A DNA stretch of 64,000 nucleotides from Paenibacillus chondroitinus NBRC 15376 (GTDB taxonomy: Bacteria > Bacillota > Bacilli > Paenibacillales > NBRC-103111): the NCBI RefSeq assembly GCF_004000765.1, contig NZ_BILW01000005.1, positions 1 through 64,000 on the forward strand, given 5' to 3'. Numbering within the stretch: the first letter of the stretch is position 1; every line of letters starts with the position of its first letter. The notes beneath the pieces are model-generated. The model saw nothing but the letters and a program-made list of their open reading frames with translations, did no database searches and had not been told where the DNA came from. Made by a program: the position numbers and the translations under genes. Below are positions 54,274-63,059 of this stretch, one piece after another.

Positions 54274-55206
54274 ATGGTCAAGTTCATTCTTCGCCGTTTC
54301 TTATATGCGCTTATCACGTTATGGCTGATCGCATCATTTACATTCGTATTGATGAAAAACTTGCCAGGGAATCCACTAGGAGAAGGCGCTGAAAAGATTC
54401 CTAAAGCTACGAGAGATATGCTGCTGAAGCAATACGGACTAGATAAGCCGTTATGGGAACAGTATTTGACTTTCTTGAACAATATCATCCATGGCGATCT
54501 AGGAGCTTCCTTTCAATTCCCTGCACACAAAGTTACAGATATTATCAAACAAGCGTTCCCATCTTCATTGGAACTTGGTTTGATCTCAATCGCTATTGCG
54601 ATTATTGTTGGTCTTACACTAGGGATTATTGCGGCGCTTAAGCATAACAAAGCAGGCGATTACACAGCTATGTTTATCGCGATTCTTGGTGTTTCTATCC
54701 CATCCTTTGTTCTAGGTCCTCTGCTTTCATATTATGTCGGTGTTAAGTGGGGAATTCTTCCAGCGGGTTTGTGGAAAGGGCCTAGCTATCGTGTTTTGCC
54801 GGCGATCGCACTCTCATTCGGAACTATTGCCATTCTGGCTCGTTTGATGCGTACTTCGATGTTAGACGTTCTTAACCAAGATTACATTAAAACAGCTAAA
54901 TCCAAAGGTTTATCCAACTTTACGGTTGTTGTAAGGCATACAATTCGAAATGCGATATTACCGGTTATCACGATTATCGGCCCAATATTTGTAAACGTTA
55001 TTACAGGTACCCTTGTTGTTGAGCAAATTTTCTCAGTACCAGGTTTGGGTAAACACTTCGTTTCTTCGGTTTATTCCAACGATTACACCATGATTTCTGG
55101 GTTAACGATTTTCTATTCAGCTATCCTTATTTTGGTTATCTTTATCACCGACATTGTGTATGGTTTTGTAGACCCTAGAATTCGTCTTGGGAAAGGCGGG
55201 AAATAA
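54274..55206 (+). CDS. oppB: Oligopeptide ABC transporter permease OppB
   Basis: 310 residues from ATG 54274 behind AAGGAGGAGC (the frame runs back to 54187 without a site). It has six membrane helices, the N-terminal FILRRFLYALITLWLIASFT signature, and the EAA loop (TAKSKGLSNFTVVVRHTIRN) that docks the ATPases. It forms the channel with OppC, three bases downstream. Confidence 0.95.
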   Translation: MVKFILRRFLYALITLWLIASFTFVLMKNLPGNPLGEGAEKIPKATRDMLLKQYGLDKPLWEQYLTFLNNIIHGDLGASFQFPAHKVTDIIKQAFPSSLELGLISIAIAIIVGLTLGIIAALKHNKAGDYTAMFIAILGVSIPSFVLGPLLSYYVGVKWGILPAGLWKGPSYRVLPAIALSFGTIAILARLMRTSMLDVLNQDYIKTAKSKGLSNFTVVVRHTIRNAILPVITIIGPIFVNVITGTLVVEQIFSVPGLGKHFVSSVYSNDYTMISGLTIFYSAILILVIFITDIVYGFVDPRIRLGKGGK

Positions 55207-55209
55207 TAC

Positions 55210-56142
55210 ATGCAAACTCCGAATAATGCAACAGAGACTAGCTACAAGTTTGCTCCCGTTGCAAAAGAAACATTAACTGGCGAAAGAATCGTAAGACCTT
55301 CGCTTAATTATTGGCAGGACGCTTGGAGACGACTTAAGAAAAATAGACTGGCCATGGCTGGCTTAATTATATTGGTTGCTTTAATCGTATTGGCGATTAT
55401 CGTTCCATTTGTTTCAAGCTACGATTATCAGACGCAAGATCTTAAAATAAAAAATCTCGGGCCAAACGCCCAACATTGGTTCGGTACAGACGACTTTGGC
55501 CGTGATGTATGGACTCGTGTATGGTGGGGAACTCGAATCTCGTTATTCATCGGGATTGTGGCCGCGTTGATTGACTTAGTTGTCGGTGTTATCTATGGTG
55601 GTATTTCCGCTTATTACGGCGGAAAAGTGGATGAAGTGATGCAGCGTGCGATTGAAATCGTATATGCGATTCCATTCTTGTTGATTGCGATCCTGCTTAT
55701 CATGGTAATTGGTTCAGGTATTCCATCTATTATTTTGGCGATGGCGATAACTGGCTGGGTTCCAATGGCTCGTCTGGTACGCGGTCAAATGCTGACGCTC
55801 AAAGAACAAGAATTCGTACTTGCTTCTCGCACACTTGGCGCATCGCCAATGAGAATCATTTTGCGCAGCTTGATTCCGAATGCGCTTGGGATCATCATCG
55901 TACAAATTACATTCGTTGTTCCATCAGCGATTTTTACGGAAGCATTCTTAAGCTTTATCGGTCTTGGCGTGAAGCCGCCGCTGGCATCGCTGGGTAACTT
56001 GTTGTCTGACGGCGCCAACTATATTCGGTTATATCCGCATCGCCTCATTTTCCCGACAATCATTTTCAGCTTGATTTTGTTAAGCTTCAATTTGCTCGGC
56101 GATGGGCTTCGTGATGCGCTGGATCCAAAAATGCGCAAGTAA
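55210..56142 (+). CDS. oppC: Oligopeptide ABC transporter permease OppC
   Basis: 310 residues. A roughly 40-residue N-terminal soluble lead ends in WRRLKKNRLAMAGLIIL (the OppC_N motif); five further helices follow. FGTDDFGRDVWTRVWWGTRI and the EAA loop ASRTLGASPMRIILRSLIPN are diagnostic. It is the partner of OppB, with oppD 13 bases downstream. Confidence 0.95.
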   Translation: MQTPNNATETSYKFAPVAKETLTGERIVRPSLNYWQDAWRRLKKNRLAMAGLIILVALIVLAIIVPFVSSYDYQTQDLKIKNLGPNAQHWFGTDDFGRDVWTRVWWGTRISLFIGIVAALIDLVVGVIYGGISAYYGGKVDEVMQRAIEIVYAIPFLLIAILLIMVIGSGIPSIILAMAITGWVPMARLVRGQMLTLKEQEFVLASRTLGASPMRIILRSLIPNALGIIIVQITFVVPSAIFTEAFLSFIGLGVKPPLASLGNLLSDGANYIRLYPHRLIFPTIIFSLILLSFNLLGDGLRDALDPKMRK

Positions 56143-56155
56143 GAAGGGGTGAATA

Positions 56156-57193
56156 ATGATGAGCACCAAAGACAATTTGCTTGAAGTGAAAGATTTGCGA
56201 GTTTCTTTCCGTACGTATGCGGGGGAAGTTCAAGCTGTTCGCGGCGTATCTTTTTCTTTGAAAAAAGGTGAAGTGTTGGCGATTGTAGGTGAATCCGGTT
56301 GCGGTAAATCCGTTACGGCACAAACGCTCATGCGTTTAATTCCTACTCCGCCTAGTTATATAAAAAGCGGCTCTATCATGTTTGACGGAAAAACGGATAT
56401 TACCAAACTTTCCAACAAACAAATGGAAAAAATTCGCGGATCCGAAATCGGTATGATTTTCCAAGATCCGATGACCTCCCTGAATCCGACGATGAAAATC
56501 GGCGATCAAATTACAGAAGGTCTTATCAAGCATGAAGGATTAAGCAAGAAGGCGGCAACCGAGAAAGCCATTGAGATTCTAAAGCTTGTCGGAATCAACT
56601 CGCCGGAAGGCCGTATTCATCAATATCCGCATGAGCTCTCCGGTGGTATGCGTCAACGTGTCATGATCGCGATTGCGCTTGCTTGTTCACCTAAGCTTCT
56701 AATTGCGGATGAGCCAACAACGGCTCTGGATGTTACGATTCAAGCTCAAATCATCGATTTGATGAAAACAATTTCCGTGAAGACGGACTCATCTATTATT
56801 CTAATTACGCATGACCTCGGTGTTGTAGCCGACATGGCGCAGCGTGTCGTGGTTATGTACGCAGGCAAAATTATCGAGCAAGGTACTGTGGACGAGATTT
56901 TCTACAATCCGCAGCATCCGTATACATGGGGTTTGCTTCGTTCCGTACCGCGTTTGGATACAAATGCGAATGAAGAACTTGTACCGATTCCTGGTACGCC
57001 GCCAGATTTATTTGCACCTCCAAAAGGTTGTGCATTTGCGGCTAGATGTCCGTATGCAATGAATCAATGCTTGGAAGTAGATCCGGAACACACTACACTT
57101 TCCGAGACGCATAGTTCTGCTTGCTGGCTGTTGCATCCTGATGCGCCGAAAGTTGAACGTCCTGTTGGAGTAGGAGGTCATCAACATGTCTAA
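56156..57193 (+). CDS. oppD: Oligopeptide ABC transporter ATPase OppD
   Basis: 345 residues; ATG 56156 and 56159 are adjacent, with AAGGGG upstream. Walker A GESGCGKS (about 44), signature LSGGMRQRVMIAIAL (about 160), Walker B LLIADEPTTALD (about 182), and the oligopeptide-type C-terminal Cys motif CAFAARCPYAMNQC that may bind an iron-sulfur cluster in this family. The end overlaps oppF by eight bases. Confidence 0.95.
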   Translation: MMSTKDNLLEVKDLRVSFRTYAGEVQAVRGVSFSLKKGEVLAIVGESGCGKSVTAQTLMRLIPTPPSYIKSGSIMFDGKTDITKLSNKQMEKIRGSEIGMIFQDPMTSLNPTMKIGDQITEGLIKHEGLSKKAATEKAIEILKLVGINSPEGRIHQYPHELSGGMRQRVMIAIALACSPKLLIADEPTTALDVTIQAQIIDLMKTISVKTDSSIILITHDLGVVADMAQRVVVMYAGKIIEQGTVDEIFYNPQHPYTWGLLRSVPRLDTNANEELVPIPGTPPDLFAPPKGCAFAARCPYAMNQCLEVDPEHTTLSETHSSACWLLHPDAPKVERPVGVGGHQHV

Positions 57194-58148
57194 TGCCAAT
57201 AAACCAATTCTGCAAATTCGCAATATGAAGAAGCATTTTAATCTTGGCAACGGGAAAGTGTTGAAAGCCGTTGACAATTTTTCCATCGAAATCAACCGCG
57301 GTGAAACTTTCGGTCTCGTAGGGGAATCCGGATGTGGTAAATCCACGGCAGGTAGAACGATTATTAAGCTTTATGATGCGACAGAAGGCGAAGTTATTTT
57401 CGACGGCGAAGATGTCCATAAGCTGAAAGGCAAAAAGCTGAAAGAATTTAACCGGAATATGCAAATGGTATTCCAGGATCCTTACGCATCTTTGAACCCA
57501 CGTATGACCGTTGGGAATATCATTGCCGAAGGTATTGATATTCATGGATTGTACAGCGGTGCGAAACGCAAAGAACGCGTTTTGGAGCTGCTTCGCGCAG
57601 TTGGTCTGAATGATGAGCATGCGAACCGTTTCCCGCATGAGTTCTCCGGTGGTCAACGTCAACGTATCGGGATTGCCCGCGCGCTTGCGATCGAGCCGAA
57701 ATTCATTATTGCCGATGAGCCGATCTCGGCATTGGACGTTTCCGTACAAGCTCAGGTTGTCAACTTGTTTAAGAGATTACAGAAGGAAATGGGCCTGACT
57801 TACTTGTTTATCGCGCATGATTTGGCGATGGTGAAGCACATTTCTGACCGTATCGGAGTTATGTATCTTGGTAACTTGGTTGAAGTTACAACATCCGATG
57901 ATCTTTACGCGAAACCGCTGCATCCGTATACGCAATCTCTGCTTTCAGCGATTCCGATTCCAGATCCGGAAATCGAGCGTACACGCGAGCGTATCATTCT
58001 TCAAGGCGACGTACCAAGCCCGCTCAACCCGCCTAGTGGTTGTCCGTTCCGTACGCGTTGTCCGCAAGCGATGCCGCAATGCGCGGAATCCATGCCGCCA
58101 AGCAAAGAAGTGGAACCGAATCACTTCGTAGCTTGTCATTTGTACTAA
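57186..58148 (+). CDS. oppF: Oligopeptide ABC transporter ATPase OppF
   Basis: 320 residues starting inside the oppD end. Walker A GESGCGKST (about 46), signature FSGGQRQRIGIARAL (about 154), Walker B FIIADEPISALD (about 177), C-terminal Cys motif CPFRTRCPQAMPQC. It pairs with OppD to power peptide uptake. It is the last gene of the five-gene operon. Confidence 0.95.
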   Translation: MSNANKPILQIRNMKKHFNLGNGKVLKAVDNFSIEINRGETFGLVGESGCGKSTAGRTIIKLYDATEGEVIFDGEDVHKLKGKKLKEFNRNMQMVFQDPYASLNPRMTVGNIIAEGIDIHGLYSGAKRKERVLELLRAVGLNDEHANRFPHEFSGGQRQRIGIARALAIEPKFIIADEPISALDVSVQAQVVNLFKRLQKEMGLTYLFIAHDLAMVKHISDRIGVMYLGNLVEVTTSDDLYAKPLHPYTQSLLSAIPIPDPEIERTRERIILQGDVPSPLNPPSGCPFRTRCPQAMPQCAESMPPSKEVEPNHFVACHLY

Positions 58149-58158
58149 GCACTCATTT

Positions 58159-58183
58159 GCCGTCCCGAAAGGGGCGGCTTTTT
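58159..58183 (+). terminator. Terminator of the opp operon
   Basis: GCCGTCCC-GAAA-GGGGCGGC followed by TTTTT. Confidence 0.9.
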
Positions 58184-58223
58184 GGCATTCATCTATTCAA
58201 TTGTAATGATTTGAAATACAGTT

Positions 58224-58252
58224 TTGACGATTGGATGCCTACCGTGTACAAT
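58224..58252 (+). promoter_or_regulatory. SigA promoter of bshC
   Basis: TTGACG (58224-58229), 17 bases, TACAAT (58247-58252), about 50 bases before the bshC start. Confidence 0.8.
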
Positions 58253-58300
58253 CAAAGAATAGTCGTTTTATTTGGTATGAAGAGGGGACACTAGTCGCAT

Positions 58301-59935
58301 ATGCAAATGGAAACTTTTCATTGGAAAAAGAGTCAGAAGCTAGCTGAAGATTATATTCAACAGTCAGCAGAAGCTGCACCATTATTTCCATATTATTTTG
58401 GAAATCAAGAAGATTGGCAGTCTCGCGTTAAGTGGCTGGACGAAGGGCATTCCGCACGGAAGGCGGATCGCGGACGCTTGGTGGAAGTGCTGAAAACATA
58501 CAACGAGCGAATTGGTAATACAGGTGCTGCCTTGGATCAAATTGCCGCGCTAGCGAGCCAAGAGGCACTTGCCGTTGTTGGAGGACAGCAAGCAGGGCTG
58601 TTTGGCGGTTCGCTGCTTGTTTTGTACAAAGCCATCACGATTATTCAGCTCGCTCGGGAGTGGAGCTCCAAATTAAATCGTCCTGTCGTTCCTGTCTTTT
58701 GGATCGCTGGCGAAGACCATGATTTTGATGAAGCAAATCATATGTACGTGCTGTCCAATACACAGCAGATTGACAAAATGAAGGTGGATCACCCAACAGG
58801 GCACCGCACGTCTGTCAGCAAGCTTCCGCTGGAGCCTGAAGCGTGGAAGAATGCTTTGGCGGCCTTGGATCAGTCTTTGATGGATACAGAGTTCAAAGCC
58901 TCCTTGATGGCGAAATTAGAAAGCACGACGGAAGGCAGCGCCACGTTATCCGATGCTTTTGCCCGTTGGATGGCCGTTTTGTTTGGTGAATACGGACTTG
59001 TGCTGATTGATTCCGATGAGCCTGCTCTTCGTGCGATAGAAACGGAGATGTTCGAACAGCTTGTTTTGCAGAATGAAGCTTTTGCTGCATCTCTGATGAA
59101 GAGTCAAGAGGATGTGCAGCGGGCGGGTTACAGCAGTCAAGCGGACATTGCTGAGGATGCGGCTAACCTTTTCGTTTATGCAGGAGGGCATCGATTGCTT
59201 CTACATCGTGAAGGTGAATATTTCACAGATAAGAAAAAGGAATATCGCTTCACGAAAGAACAGCTGCATGATCTGGCGGTAACGAGCCCGGAGCAGTTGA
59301 GCAACAACGTGATGTCCAGACCGCTTATGCAGGAGTTTCTGTTCCCTGTGTTGGCCAGCGTGTTAGGCGCCGGTGAAATTGCCTATTGGGCGCTCACGAA
59401 GCAAGGGTTTGAGCAGTTTGGAATGAAAATGCCGATTGTTGTGCCGCGTTTGGAGTTTACCTTAATTGAAGGCACCGTTCAGAAGCAGATGCACAAATAT
59501 GATTTTACGTTTGAGGATGTTCTGCATCGTTTTGAGCAAAAGAAACAGGATTGGCTGGATGCGCAAGATACAATGCGGCTAGGCGAGCGTTTTGATAAGG
59601 TGAAAACCGATTTTGAGACCAGCTATGCGCCTCTTGTTGAATCACTGGCCGCGATTAATCCAGGCATTAAAAAGCTCGGAGATACGAACTTGACGAAGAT
59701 TTTAGAACAGATAGAATTCCTGCAAAATAAAGCTTCGGATGCGTACAAAACACAGTTTGATGCGACGTTAAGACAGCTAGAGCGCATTCGACTAACCATA
59801 ATACCGTTAGCAAAGCCGCAAGAAAGAGTGTATAATGGGTGTGTTTATATGAATCGATATGGGAATGATTGGCTGCGTGCGCTTGTCGAGACGCCGATTC
59901 CTGTGGACGGTTTGCACCGTGTTTATTATTTGTAG
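58301..59935 (+). CDS. bshC: Bacillithiol synthase (putative cysteine ligase) BshC
   Basis: 544 residues, the usual BshC length, ATG 58301 with AGAGGGG upstream. Family blocks are LAVVGGQQAGLFGGSLLVLY, VPVFWIAGEDHDFDEANHMY and FPVLASVLGAGEIAYW, with a helical C-terminal region (FEQKKQDWLDAQD) and the end NRYGNDWLRALVE. It joins Cys to glucosaminyl-malate, the last step of bacillithiol synthesis. Its position upstream of mraZ is the Bacillales arrangement, though two genes intervene here. Confidence 0.95.
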   Translation: MQMETFHWKKSQKLAEDYIQQSAEAAPLFPYYFGNQEDWQSRVKWLDEGHSARKADRGRLVEVLKTYNERIGNTGAALDQIAALASQEALAVVGGQQAGLFGGSLLVLYKAITIIQLAREWSSKLNRPVVPVFWIAGEDHDFDEANHMYVLSNTQQIDKMKVDHPTGHRTSVSKLPLEPEAWKNALAALDQSLMDTEFKASLMAKLESTTEGSATLSDAFARWMAVLFGEYGLVLIDSDEPALRAIETEMFEQLVLQNEAFAASLMKSQEDVQRAGYSSQADIAEDAANLFVYAGGHRLLLHREGEYFTDKKKEYRFTKEQLHDLAVTSPEQLSNNVMSRPLMQEFLFPVLASVLGAGEIAYWALTKQGFEQFGMKMPIVVPRLEFTLIEGTVQKQMHKYDFTFEDVLHRFEQKKQDWLDAQDTMRLGERFDKVKTDFETSYAPLVESLAAINPGIKKLGDTNLTKILEQIEFLQNKASDAYKTQFDATLRQLERIRLTIIPLAKPQERVYNGCVYMNRYGNDWLRALVETPIPVDGLHRVYYL

Positions 59936-59947
59936 GAGGAAGTATAC

Positions 59948-61210
59948 ATGACAACTGTTGAAAAAAGTATTGTTACGGATATGGCATTGGCACCTGAAGG
60001 CCATTTGAAAATTGATTGGGTTCAGGCGCATATGCCTGTTTTGAACCGAATTCGTGAGCAATTTGAAAAAGAGCAGCCTTTTAAAGGGTTGAAAGTAACC
60101 ATCTCTTTGCACTTGGAAGCCAAAACAGCTTATTTGGCTAAAGTGGTAAAAGCAGGCGGTGCGGAAGTTACGATTACAGGCAGTAATCCTCTTTCTACAC
60201 AAGATGATGTATGTGCTGCGCTTGTTGAGGATGGCATTACGGTATTCGCGAAATACAACCCTAGCCCGGAAGAGTATAAGGAATTACTGATTAAGGCGCT
60301 AGAAACGAAGCCTGATCTAATCATTGACGACGGAGGGGATCTGGTATCCATTCTTCACTCCGAGCGTAAAGATCTTGCTGCTCAAGTCCGCGGCGGTGCG
60401 GAGGAAACAACAACCGGTATTCTTCGTTTGAAAGCGATGGAAAAAGAAGGGAAACTGGAATTCCCGATGGTTGCTGTGAATGATGCTTTCTGCAAATACT
60501 TGTTTGACAACCGCTATGGCACAGGCCAATCCGTTTGGGACGGTATTAACCGTACAACAAACTTGGTTGTTGCGGGTAAAACAGTTGTTGTTGTCGGCTA
60601 CGGCTGGTGCGGTAAAGGTGTTGCGATGCGTGCCAAAGGGCTTGGCGCTAATGTAATCGTAACAGAAATTGACGCGATCAAAGGCGTTGAAGCTTACATG
60701 GACGGTTTTGCGGTAATGCCGATGATTGAAGCGGCGAAATTAGGTGATTTCTTCGTAACGGTAACGGGCAACAAGGATGTTATCCGCGGCGAACACTATA
60801 AAGTGATGAAGGATGGCGCTATTCTTTCGAATGCAGGCCATTTCGACGTGGAAGTCAACAAACCTGAGCTTGAAGCACAATCCGTATCCAAACGTACGGT
60901 TCGTCGCAACATTGAAGAATATCAACTGGCGGATGGCCGTAAGATCTATGTATTGGCTGAAGGTCGCCTTGTGAACCTGGCGGCAGGTGACGGACACCCG
61001 GCTGAGATCATGGATATGACGTTTGCGCTGCAAGCGATGTCTCTCAAATATGTGAACGACGAGTATAACAAACTAGGGAAAACAGTTGTCAACGTGCCTT
61101 ACGTCTTGGATGAGCAAGTGGCCAGATTCAAATTGGAGTCGCTTGGCACAAGCATTGATTCCTTAAGTGATGAGCAAAAGCTCTATCTTGACAGTTGGGC
61201 AGAGCATTAA
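59948..61210 (+). CDS. ahcY: Adenosylhomocysteinase, short form
   Basis: 420 residues with TAGGAGGAAG before ATG 59948, 12 bases after bshC. NAD-binding motif VVVVGYGWCGKGVAMRAKGL (about 218), GAILSNAGHFDVEV, GRLVNLAAGDGHPAEIMD. It lacks the roughly 40-residue insert of the eukaryotic/proteobacterial enzyme and ends in DSWAEH instead of the Lys/Tyr-rich (KPxxYRY) tail. This matches the archaeal/Thermotoga-type clade. It splits S-adenosylhomocysteine to adenosine and homocysteine; action on S-inosylhomocysteine is an alternative known for some archaeal members. Confidence 0.92.
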   Translation: MTTVEKSIVTDMALAPEGHLKIDWVQAHMPVLNRIREQFEKEQPFKGLKVTISLHLEAKTAYLAKVVKAGGAEVTITGSNPLSTQDDVCAALVEDGITVFAKYNPSPEEYKELLIKALETKPDLIIDDGGDLVSILHSERKDLAAQVRGGAEETTTGILRLKAMEKEGKLEFPMVAVNDAFCKYLFDNRYGTGQSVWDGINRTTNLVVAGKTVVVVGYGWCGKGVAMRAKGLGANVIVTEIDAIKGVEAYMDGFAVMPMIEAAKLGDFFVTVTGNKDVIRGEHYKVMKDGAILSNAGHFDVEVNKPELEAQSVSKRTVRRNIEEYQLADGRKIYVLAEGRLVNLAAGDGHPAEIMDMTFALQAMSLKYVNDEYNKLGKTVVNVPYVLDEQVARFKLESLGTSIDSLSDEQKLYLDSWAEH

Positions 61211-61219
61211 GAACTTGAG

Positions 61220-61262
61220 AACCTTTTGGACCGCTTTTATGTGGTCTGAGAGGTTTTTTTTA
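61220..61262 (+). terminator. Terminator of bshC-ahcY
   Basis: AACCT-ttt-GGACC and GGTC-tgag-AGGTT pair around the loop, followed by eight T. Confidence 0.8.
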
Positions 61263-61345
61263 TTTGTAAAAATTTTGCAACATTTTTTGTTCGTTGCCCG
61301 TTTATAGGGTGTATAACCTATATTTGGTAGGGAGGGGATGGCAAG

Positions 61346-62431
61346 ATGGGGGTCAAAAAGTGGGGTCAAAAGGTTTCATTGCTGCTTGCTGTGTGTATGC
61401 TGATTAGCAGCCTAGTGGCTGGATGCAGTTCATCCAAAAATGATGCCGCATCGTCTTCAGAGCAAAAAATGAGTTCAAGCAGCGGAGCAATGGCGAAAGA
61501 AGAGCTACGTGCCGAGAGTCAAAAGGCCGCGTCTCCTGCCGCTCAGACGCAGGCGGCGAGTGACCTCAAAGCGGCGGAGTCAGGGACGGCTCAAGCGCCG
61601 GCCGATGGCAAAGATGCGACGATGACTGTCATGCCGGCATTGGGCAGCGATGAAGCGGCGGGATTTAATCGTAAGCTGATTTACCGGGCTAATTTGGTTA
61701 TGCCCGTTGAAGACTACGGAAAGGCTCAAGCAGCGCTTAGAGACCTTGTGACTTTGAGTGGAGCATATATCCTGCAGTTCTCGGAGAACGCTAATACAGG
61801 AGAGAGAGGCGGCACGTATACCATCAAAGTAGCGGCCAATGGCTTTGTTTCTTTGTTGGACAGCTTGGAGAAGATTAGTCCGTCTCTGCAAAGGAATGTG
61901 CAAGGGCAGGATGTAACGGAAGAATACGTTGATCTCAGCTCGCGTTTGAAAGCCAAACAGCTGGTTGAAACAAGATTGCTTGGATTTATGGAAAAAGCTT
62001 CAAAGACGGATGATTTGCTGGCCTTCTCGAATGAGCTTTCGAAAGTGCAAGAGGCTATCGAACAGATCAAAGGCCGAATGAGGTATTTGGATCAAAATGT
62101 CGCTTATTCCACGATTGAAATTCGGATGTACCAACAAACGGATAAGAAGCCGTTCCTCTCGGATCCGGGCCAACTTAGCTTAAACGACCGGATCCAGAAA
62201 GCATGGAACTCTAGCCTAAATGTACTAGTAGCTGTACTGCAAGGGATCCTTGTTTTCCTGGCGGCCGCGTTCCCAATCCTTGTAATTGCACTGTTGATCG
62301 GTATTCCGATTTGGGTATACAGGCGCAAAAGAAACAAGCAATTGGCCGCGATGCGAAATCAGCTCAAAGAGCAAAATGCTTCTTTAAACTCACTTGAAGA
62401 TGAGAAACAAGGAACAATAGACGCAGAATAG
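61346..62431 (+). CDS. DUF4349 lipoprotein with C-terminal membrane helix
   Basis: 361 residues, AGGGAGGGG before ATG 61346. Lipobox LVAGC (Cys about 27), a low-complexity Ala/Ser/Glu/Gln linker to about 105, then DUF4349 (IYRANLVMPVEDYGKAQAAL, YVDLSSRLKAKQLVETRLLG, coiled-coil KVQEAIEQIKGRMRYLDQNV). A hydrophobic helix (LQGILVFLAAAFPILVIALL) and a basic/helical tail follow. The layout suggests a membrane-tethered envelope protein of unknown function. Confidence 0.85.
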   Translation: MGVKKWGQKVSLLLAVCMLISSLVAGCSSSKNDAASSSEQKMSSSSGAMAKEELRAESQKAASPAAQTQAASDLKAAESGTAQAPADGKDATMTVMPALGSDEAAGFNRKLIYRANLVMPVEDYGKAQAALRDLVTLSGAYILQFSENANTGERGGTYTIKVAANGFVSLLDSLEKISPSLQRNVQGQDVTEEYVDLSSRLKAKQLVETRLLGFMEKASKTDDLLAFSNELSKVQEAIEQIKGRMRYLDQNVAYSTIEIRMYQQTDKKPFLSDPGQLSLNDRIQKAWNSSLNVLVAVLQGILVFLAAAFPILVIALLIGIPIWVYRRKRNKQLAAMRNQLKEQNASLNSLEDEKQGTIDAE

Positions 62432-62454
62432 ACCCAAAAATGAAAATTTTTTCG

Positions 62455-62481
62455 CAAATCCTGCTCAAAAAGCAGGATTTG
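62455..62481 (+). other. Stem-loop downstream of the DUF4349 gene
   Basis: CAAATCCTGCT pairs perfectly with AGCAGGATTTG around CAAAA, but the following TTGCG lacks a T-run, so termination would be weak; it may allow read-through into mraZ. Confidence 0.55.
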
Positions 62482-62506
62482 TTGCGTTATTGGCGAATTA
62501 ACATTA

Positions 62507-62536
62507 AAAAGTGGTGAAAAGTGGTACGAAGTGGAG
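62507..62536 (+). promoter_or_regulatory. Probable MraZ operator: three 10-bp-spaced AAAAGTGG-like repeats
   Basis: AAAAGTGGTG, AAAAGTGGTA and CGAAGTGGAG follow one another at exact 10-bp spacing (GTGG at 62511, 62521, 62531). MraZ proteins are known to bind direct repeats of this type ahead of their own gene, so this should be the autoregulatory site. Confidence 0.65.
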
Positions 62537-62556
62537 GGAAAGGGGGACGCCATGCT

Positions 62557-62994
62557 ATGTTCATGGGGGAATATCAACATAGCATAGACGAAAAAGGCCG
62601 AATGATCATTCCGGCCAAGTTTCGTGAAGCCCTTGGCGAATCCTTCGTAATCACTCGCGGTCTAGATCAGTGCTTGTTCGTGTATCCTCGCTCCGAGTGG
62701 GCCATTCTCGAACAAAAACTGAAGGCATTGCCGCTGATGAAATCAGATGCACGTGCATTCACCCGCTTTTTCTTCTCGGGCGCAACCGAATGCGACCTTG
62801 ATAAACAAGGTCGGGCAAATATTCCAGGCAATCTCGTCGACCACGCCAAGCTTGAAAAAGATTGCGTCGTTATCGGTGTTTCCAACCGAGTAGAGATTTG
62901 GAGTAAGCAAATTTGGGAAAGCTATGCCAATGAATCGGAACAGTCGTTCAATGAAATAGCGGAGAAACTCGTCGACTTTAATTTTGATTTATAG
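62557..62994 (+). CDS. mraZ: Transcription regulator MraZ
   Basis: The start at ATG 62557 gives [20 protein letters not shown], the standard N-terminus; GGGGG lies ten bases upstream. 145 residues with two AbrB-like swapped-hairpin repeats ([14 protein letters not shown] and [12 protein letters not shown]) and [20 protein letters not shown]. It controls the division and cell-wall (dcw) cluster that starts here. Confidence 0.97.
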   Translation: MFMGEYQHSIDEKGRMIIPAKFREALGESFVITRGLDQCLFVYPRSEWAILEQKLKALPLMKSDARAFTRFFFSGATECDLDKQGRANIPGNLVDHAKLEKDCVVIGVSNRVEIWSKQIWESYANESEQSFNEIAEKLVDFNFDL

Positions 62995-63022
62995 ATGCTT
63001 GAAAGATTACGCTTACGAAGAC

Positions 63023-63042
63023 AGTTTTGCCAAGGCAAAACT
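63023..63042 (+). other. Palindrome just before the rsmH ribosome site
   Basis: AGTTTTGCC-AA-GGCAAAACT, perfect over nine pairs, followed by TTTTAGGAGG. Short loop, partial T-run. Confidence 0.55.
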
Positions 63043-63059
63043 TTTAGGAGGACACCAAG

